A stretch of 35,461 bases of DNA from Sphingomonadales bacterium EhC05 (GTDB lineage Bacteria > Pseudomonadota > Alphaproteobacteria > Sphingomonadales > Sphingomonadaceae): positions 1 through 35,461 of the forward strand of contig LXYP01000038.1 of NCBI GenBank assembly GCA_001650955.1, in the 5' to 3' direction. Every line of letters begins with the position of its first letter. Positions within the stretch are counted from its first letter, which is position 1. Below, piece after piece: positions 32,635 to 35,461 of the stretch. The position numbers were made by a program, and so were the translations under genes. The notes beneath the pieces were generated by a model. That model worked only from the letters and a program-made list of their open reading frames with translations, had not been told where the DNA came from and did no database searches.

Positions 32635-34095
32635 ATGGCATTTGCGAACCAAAAGAATGACGACAGCGGCGCCCTTGGTCGCACTGGCTTTGCCTGGGCC
32701 GTTTTTGAGTGGGCCCGCAACCCCTACTATCTGATGGTCGTTATTTATATCTTTGCGCCATATTTCGCGCGCGATGTTATCGGTGCTGACTTAATTGCGA
32801 GCGGTGATCTCGATCATCTTGATGCGGACACAGCGCAATCCACTGCCAATGCTCAAGGCCAGGCAAGCATTGCTGCCGTCATCAAGTGGGCGGGCATCAT
32901 CGCTGCGCTAACCGCGCCGATACTTGGAGCGGCACTTGATCGCGGTGGGCGATTGAAGCCTCTTCTAGGCGTCTTTTTCGCGCTGATTGCAACTTGCTCA
33001 GCACTTTTGTGGTTTGCATTGCCGGGCGGAGAGGGACTGCCGGCCTGGGTGATAATGACCCTGCTGGTTATCGCCTATGTCAGCTACACTTATTCGGAAG
33101 TCACGCATAACGCCATGCTTCCCTCTGCCGGTCCGCCCGAGAGCCTCTCCTCAATATCAGGTCTTGGTCTTGGGCTTGGCAATCTCGCCGGAGCGATCAT
33201 CTTCGGTTTCATTACAATGCTCTTTATCTTGCCTGCAATGATCGGCTGGCCGTTTGCCGAACCGCAGTTTGGGCTGAATATGGATCGGTACGAGCATGCG
33301 CGCCTTGTCGGACCCTTATGCGCGGCTTGGATAACATTATTCTCAGCGTACTTTTTCTGGAATGCTCGAGATCCCGGCACACCCGGCGCGAGCTGGATTG
33401 CCGCGATGCGTGAAGGAACAAGCGGGCTGATCCAAACTTTCAAAGAGGCGAAACGTTACCGGGAGTTACTGAAATTTCTGATTGCGCACATGCTCTATGC
33501 TGATGGCATGGCCGCGCTGCTTGCGTTGATCGCAGTCTATTATTCTCTGTTTCTCGGTTGGGACGTTTTGGAACTTATCATCTACGCTATTTACGCCAGC
33601 ATCTTCGCATTCGCTGGCGGGCTGATCGGAGGATGGCTCGACAATACATTCGGCGTGAAACGCGCATTGTTGATGGAGATATTCCTGATGGTTCTGAGTT
33701 TCGGGATTCAGCTCTCGATCACCCAGGAAAGTCTGCTTTTTGGGGCAATAGAGAACTCCAAAGTTTGGGACAGTATTGTCTTTGAAACCCTTTCGGACCT
33801 TACAATGCTCGCACTGGTCAGCCTGGTCGCAATATCTGTGACCGCGAGCATCTCCTCAAGCCGCTCTATGCTCGTCACTCTCGCACCGCCTGGTCGAAGC
33901 GGTGAATTCTTTGGCCTGTATGCGATCGCTGGAACCATCACCGTGTGGATGGGACCGCTGCTGGTCGAGACCTTTACCCTTTGGTTTAACGATCAGCGCG
34001 CAGGCATAGCATCGATCAACTTGCTCTTCGCAGTGGGTGTCACAGTGTTGCTCAGCGTTAAGGTCGACCGCAAAGCCAAAGCCTCGCATCAGTAG
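32635..34095 (+). CDS. UMF1-like MFS transporter
   Basis: A 486-residue, 12-helix protein of the UMF1/Atg22-related MFS group: it starts AWAVFEWARNPYYLMVVIYI, and has ILGAALDRGGRLKPLLG after helix 2, SYTYSEVTHNAMLPS, and later GGWLDNTFGVKRAL. Members are mostly uncharacterised solute transporters. There are two candidate carriers side by side (the Nramp-like protein ends 4 bp upstream), so import and export may be split, or the substrate may change form. ATG 32635 follows the preceding stop directly and translation is probably coupled. The hairpin at 34100-34122 comes just after the stop. Confidence 0.86.
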   Translation: MAFANQKNDDSGALGRTGFAWAVFEWARNPYYLMVVIYIFAPYFARDVIGADLIASGDLDHLDADTAQSTANAQGQASIAAVIKWAGIIAALTAPILGAALDRGGRLKPLLGVFFALIATCSALLWFALPGGEGLPAWVIMTLLVIAYVSYTYSEVTHNAMLPSAGPPESLSSISGLGLGLGNLAGAIIFGFITMLFILPAMIGWPFAEPQFGLNMDRYEHARLVGPLCAAWITLFSAYFFWNARDPGTPGASWIAAMREGTSGLIQTFKEAKRYRELLKFLIAHMLYADGMAALLALIAVYYSLFLGWDVLELIIYAIYASIFAFAGGLIGGWLDNTFGVKRALLMEIFLMVLSFGIQLSITQESLLFGAIENSKVWDSIVFETLSDLTMLALVSLVAISVTASISSSRSMLVTLAPPGRSGEFFGLYAIAGTITVWMGPLLVETFTLWFNDQRAGIASINLLFAVGVTVLLSVKVDRKAKASHQ

Positions 34096-34099
34096 CAAT

Positions 34100-34122
34100 G
34101 GCGCATTGAGTTCAAATGCGCC
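34100..34122 (+). terminator. Stem-loop after the UMF1-like gene, possible terminator
   Basis: GGCGCATT (34100-34107) and AATGCGCC (34115-34122) form a perfect 8-bp stem with a 7-base loop, five bases after the stop codon. There is no T-run after it, so it may only slow or protect the end of the transcript. It marks a likely end of the operon. Confidence 0.35.
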
Positions 34123-34225
34123 CGTCAGCGCAACGCGTCGGGACATAATCTCAACTCCTCAATGTTAGCGGGCTAGTTTGAGTCACGGCGCAACGACGGA
34201 ATTTGGGAGTGGAAGTGGATATAGC

Positions 34226-34237
34226 TATCGCGCGATA
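34226..34237. promoter_or_regulatory. Palindrome TATCGCGCGATA before the reductase gene
   Basis: A perfect 12-bp palindrome lies 17 bases before a TATAAT box (34254-34259), where a -35 element or operator would be. The reductase start codon is 32 bases after the TATAAT. It is therefore likely that the reductase gene has its own promoter, controlled by a dimeric regulator. Confidence 0.45.
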
Positions 34238-34290
34238 ATTTTGATAAATCGGCTATAATTGACTATTTGTTTCAGCCGGGGGCTAAAATC

Positions 34291-35295
34291 GTGGATACAA
34301 AAAATCGTCAAATCATTCTTGAGAAGGTACCAAGCGGCGCTCTGAGAGAGACTGACTTTCGGATGCGATCGTCATCGATGCCCGAACCGGGCGATGGTGA
34401 GGTTTTGATCAAGACGCTTTACATGTCGCTCGATGCAGCAAACCGGGCCTGGATGAAGGGCCCCAGTTATCGAGACGCGATAGTAGACGGTGATGTAATG
34501 CCGACATTCGCCCTTGGGCGGGTCGTAGAATCGAAAGATGCGTCTGTTCCGATCGGCAGTGTGGTTGAGGCGGAGGGCTTATGGTCTGACTATTTTTTAG
34601 CGAGGGCAGGCAATCTCAGGATTGTTCCCGATGTCCCTCCCTTGAGTCACCACATGTCAATTCTCGGCATTGCCGGGAAAACAGCATATTTTGGGTTGTT
34701 GAATGTTGGCCGACCAAAGGCGGGAGAAACTATCGTGGTTTCCGCCGCTGCGGGATCTGTTGGCAATCTCGTTGGGCAGATTGGCAAGCTTAAAGGATGT
34801 CGGGTTGTCGGGATTGCGGGTGGGGCTGAAAAATGCTCTTGGCTGGTCGAGGAACTCGGCTTTGATGCCGCCATAGACTATAAATCAGGAAACCTGTTCA
34901 AGGACCTGAAGGCTGCATGCGCTGGCGGCATCGATGTGTATTTCGATAATGTTGGTGGACAGACGCTTGAAACGGTTCTTTTCCAAATGAATCTCTACGG
35001 CCGCATCGTATGTTGCGGAGCCATTTCGCAATACGATACAAAAAACCCGATTGGCCCCCAGAATTTGCCAGGTCTGGTAGTCGTCAAGCGCTTGCGAATG
35101 GAGGGCTTCATTGCAATGGATTTTCCGGAACATGAGGCAAGAGCCGAAACAGAGCTAAGAACTTGGGTTAAAGAGGAAAAACTGAAGGTCATTGAGGATA
35201 TCGTCGATGGTCTCGAAAATGCTCCCAGAGCGCTCATTGGGTTGCTGAGTGGCGAGAATCGCGGAAAGCGCATGGTCTGCGTTGCAATGGAGTAA
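34291..35295 (+). CDS. Zinc-free NADP-dependent oxidoreductase (MDR/leukotriene B4 dehydrogenase type)
   Basis: A 334-residue medium-chain reductase of the group of leukotriene B4 12-hydroxydehydrogenase/CurA, which reduces C=C bonds of enones with NADPH. Motifs: LYMSLDAANRAWM, then the cofactor-binding VSAAAGSVGNLVGQIGKLKG and VGIAGG, DYKSG, IDVYFDNVGGQTLE and GRIVCCGAISQYD. Zinc-ligand Cys of alcohol dehydrogenases are absent. GTG 34291 is chosen because GGGGG (34278-34282) stands 8 bases upstream; a TTG at 34267 is the alternative. Probably a separate transcription unit at the end of the cluster, with a role in reducing an unsaturated intermediate. Confidence 0.92.
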   Translation: MDTKNRQIILEKVPSGALRETDFRMRSSSMPEPGDGEVLIKTLYMSLDAANRAWMKGPSYRDAIVDGDVMPTFALGRVVESKDASVPIGSVVEAEGLWSDYFLARAGNLRIVPDVPPLSHHMSILGIAGKTAYFGLLNVGRPKAGETIVVSAAAGSVGNLVGQIGKLKGCRVVGIAGGAEKCSWLVEELGFDAAIDYKSGNLFKDLKAACAGGIDVYFDNVGGQTLETVLFQMNLYGRIVCCGAISQYDTKNPIGPQNLPGLVVVKRLRMEGFIAMDFPEHEARAETELRTWVKEEKLKVIEDIVDGLENAPRALIGLLSGENRGKRMVCVAME

Positions 35296-35461
35296 GGCGA
35301 AGCCAAAGGTCTGAAATTGGGTCGTCAGGTGAACGTCGGGTTTTCAGCATCCCCGCGATAGAATCAGACTGTCAGCAATCGGCCCAAATCCCGTCGTCAT
35401 AGTTTGGCATTTGGAATGTCCGCTACCCATCTGTGGACGCCCCTAAAGATGCAAGCGTTTT
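35296..35461. other. Window end: dispersed-motif region
   Basis: No gene is visible after the reductase. GAATGTCCGCT (35414-35424) matches the reverse complement of the element at 19693-19703 with one change, and AAATTGGG near 35314 is the reverse complement of the CCCAATTT core at 19601. The two places seem to carry the same decayed intergenic element. Confidence 0.4.

Overview
The window looks like chromosome of an alphaproteobacterium of the order Sphingomonadales. The case rests on the housekeeping block (coaBC-dut-TonB-like protein-MoeB/ThiF, dapB, a class III sirtuin, a GreA/B-like factor, nth), on the small secreted-protein style and on moderate GC. A Sphingorhabdus/Parasphingorhabdus-like genus is a guess from gene style, not a measurement. 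No rRNA, CRISPR array or intact insertion sequence was seen.

Left part (1-13.9 kb): ordinary core genome. A short gene tail is followed by coaBC (CoA synthesis), dut (dUTPase), a TonB-C-like periplasmic protein, an E1-like adenylyltransferase and a MAPEG membrane protein. On the minus strand lie a molybdopterin oxidoreductase and a small translationally coupled ORF. They are divergent from an HxlR-type regulator, with regularly spaced half-sites in the shared promoter region. Then come a TPR protein with a damaged-looking 5' end, a GFA-family zinc protein, cobB, dapB, a tiny secreted protein with a clear terminator, a GyrI-like protein, a GreAB-family protein, nth and a secreted hypothetical protein.

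Middle part (13.9-19.8 kb): a tRNA-Arg(CCG) gene marks the start of what looks like a decayed genomic island. It holds a tyrosine recombinase that has lost its C-terminus, fused at DNA level to a TPR-CHAT protease-like gene that has lost its N-terminus; an HNH endonuclease ORF with no start codon; an intact secreted M20 amidohydrolase; and a repeat-bearing intergenic region.

Right part (19.8-35.3 kb): an apparent catabolic cluster. A winged-helix/TPR regulator on the minus strand is divergent from a long plus-strand series: APH/EcKL-like kinase, Rieske ring-hydroxylating oxygenase alpha subunit, acyl-CoA synthetase, three small membrane proteins (two of them paralogues), a membrane-anchored SMP-30-like beta-propeller, an MFS transporter, a membrane-anchored FAH-family hydrolase, an Nramp-like carrier lacking the metal motifs, a UMF1-like MFS protein and a zinc-free NADP-dependent reductase. 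Together they suggest uptake and breakdown of a cyclic or aromatic acid, with some steps outside the cytoplasm; the substrate cannot be read from sequence.

The most informative structure is an 87-bp imperfect direct repeat flanking the first MFS gene. It copies the 3' end of the SMP-30-like gene plus the 5' end of the FAH gene. Just inside it lies the C-terminal remnant of a second copy of the upstream six-helix membrane protein. The operon has evidently been rebuilt by duplication and deletion.
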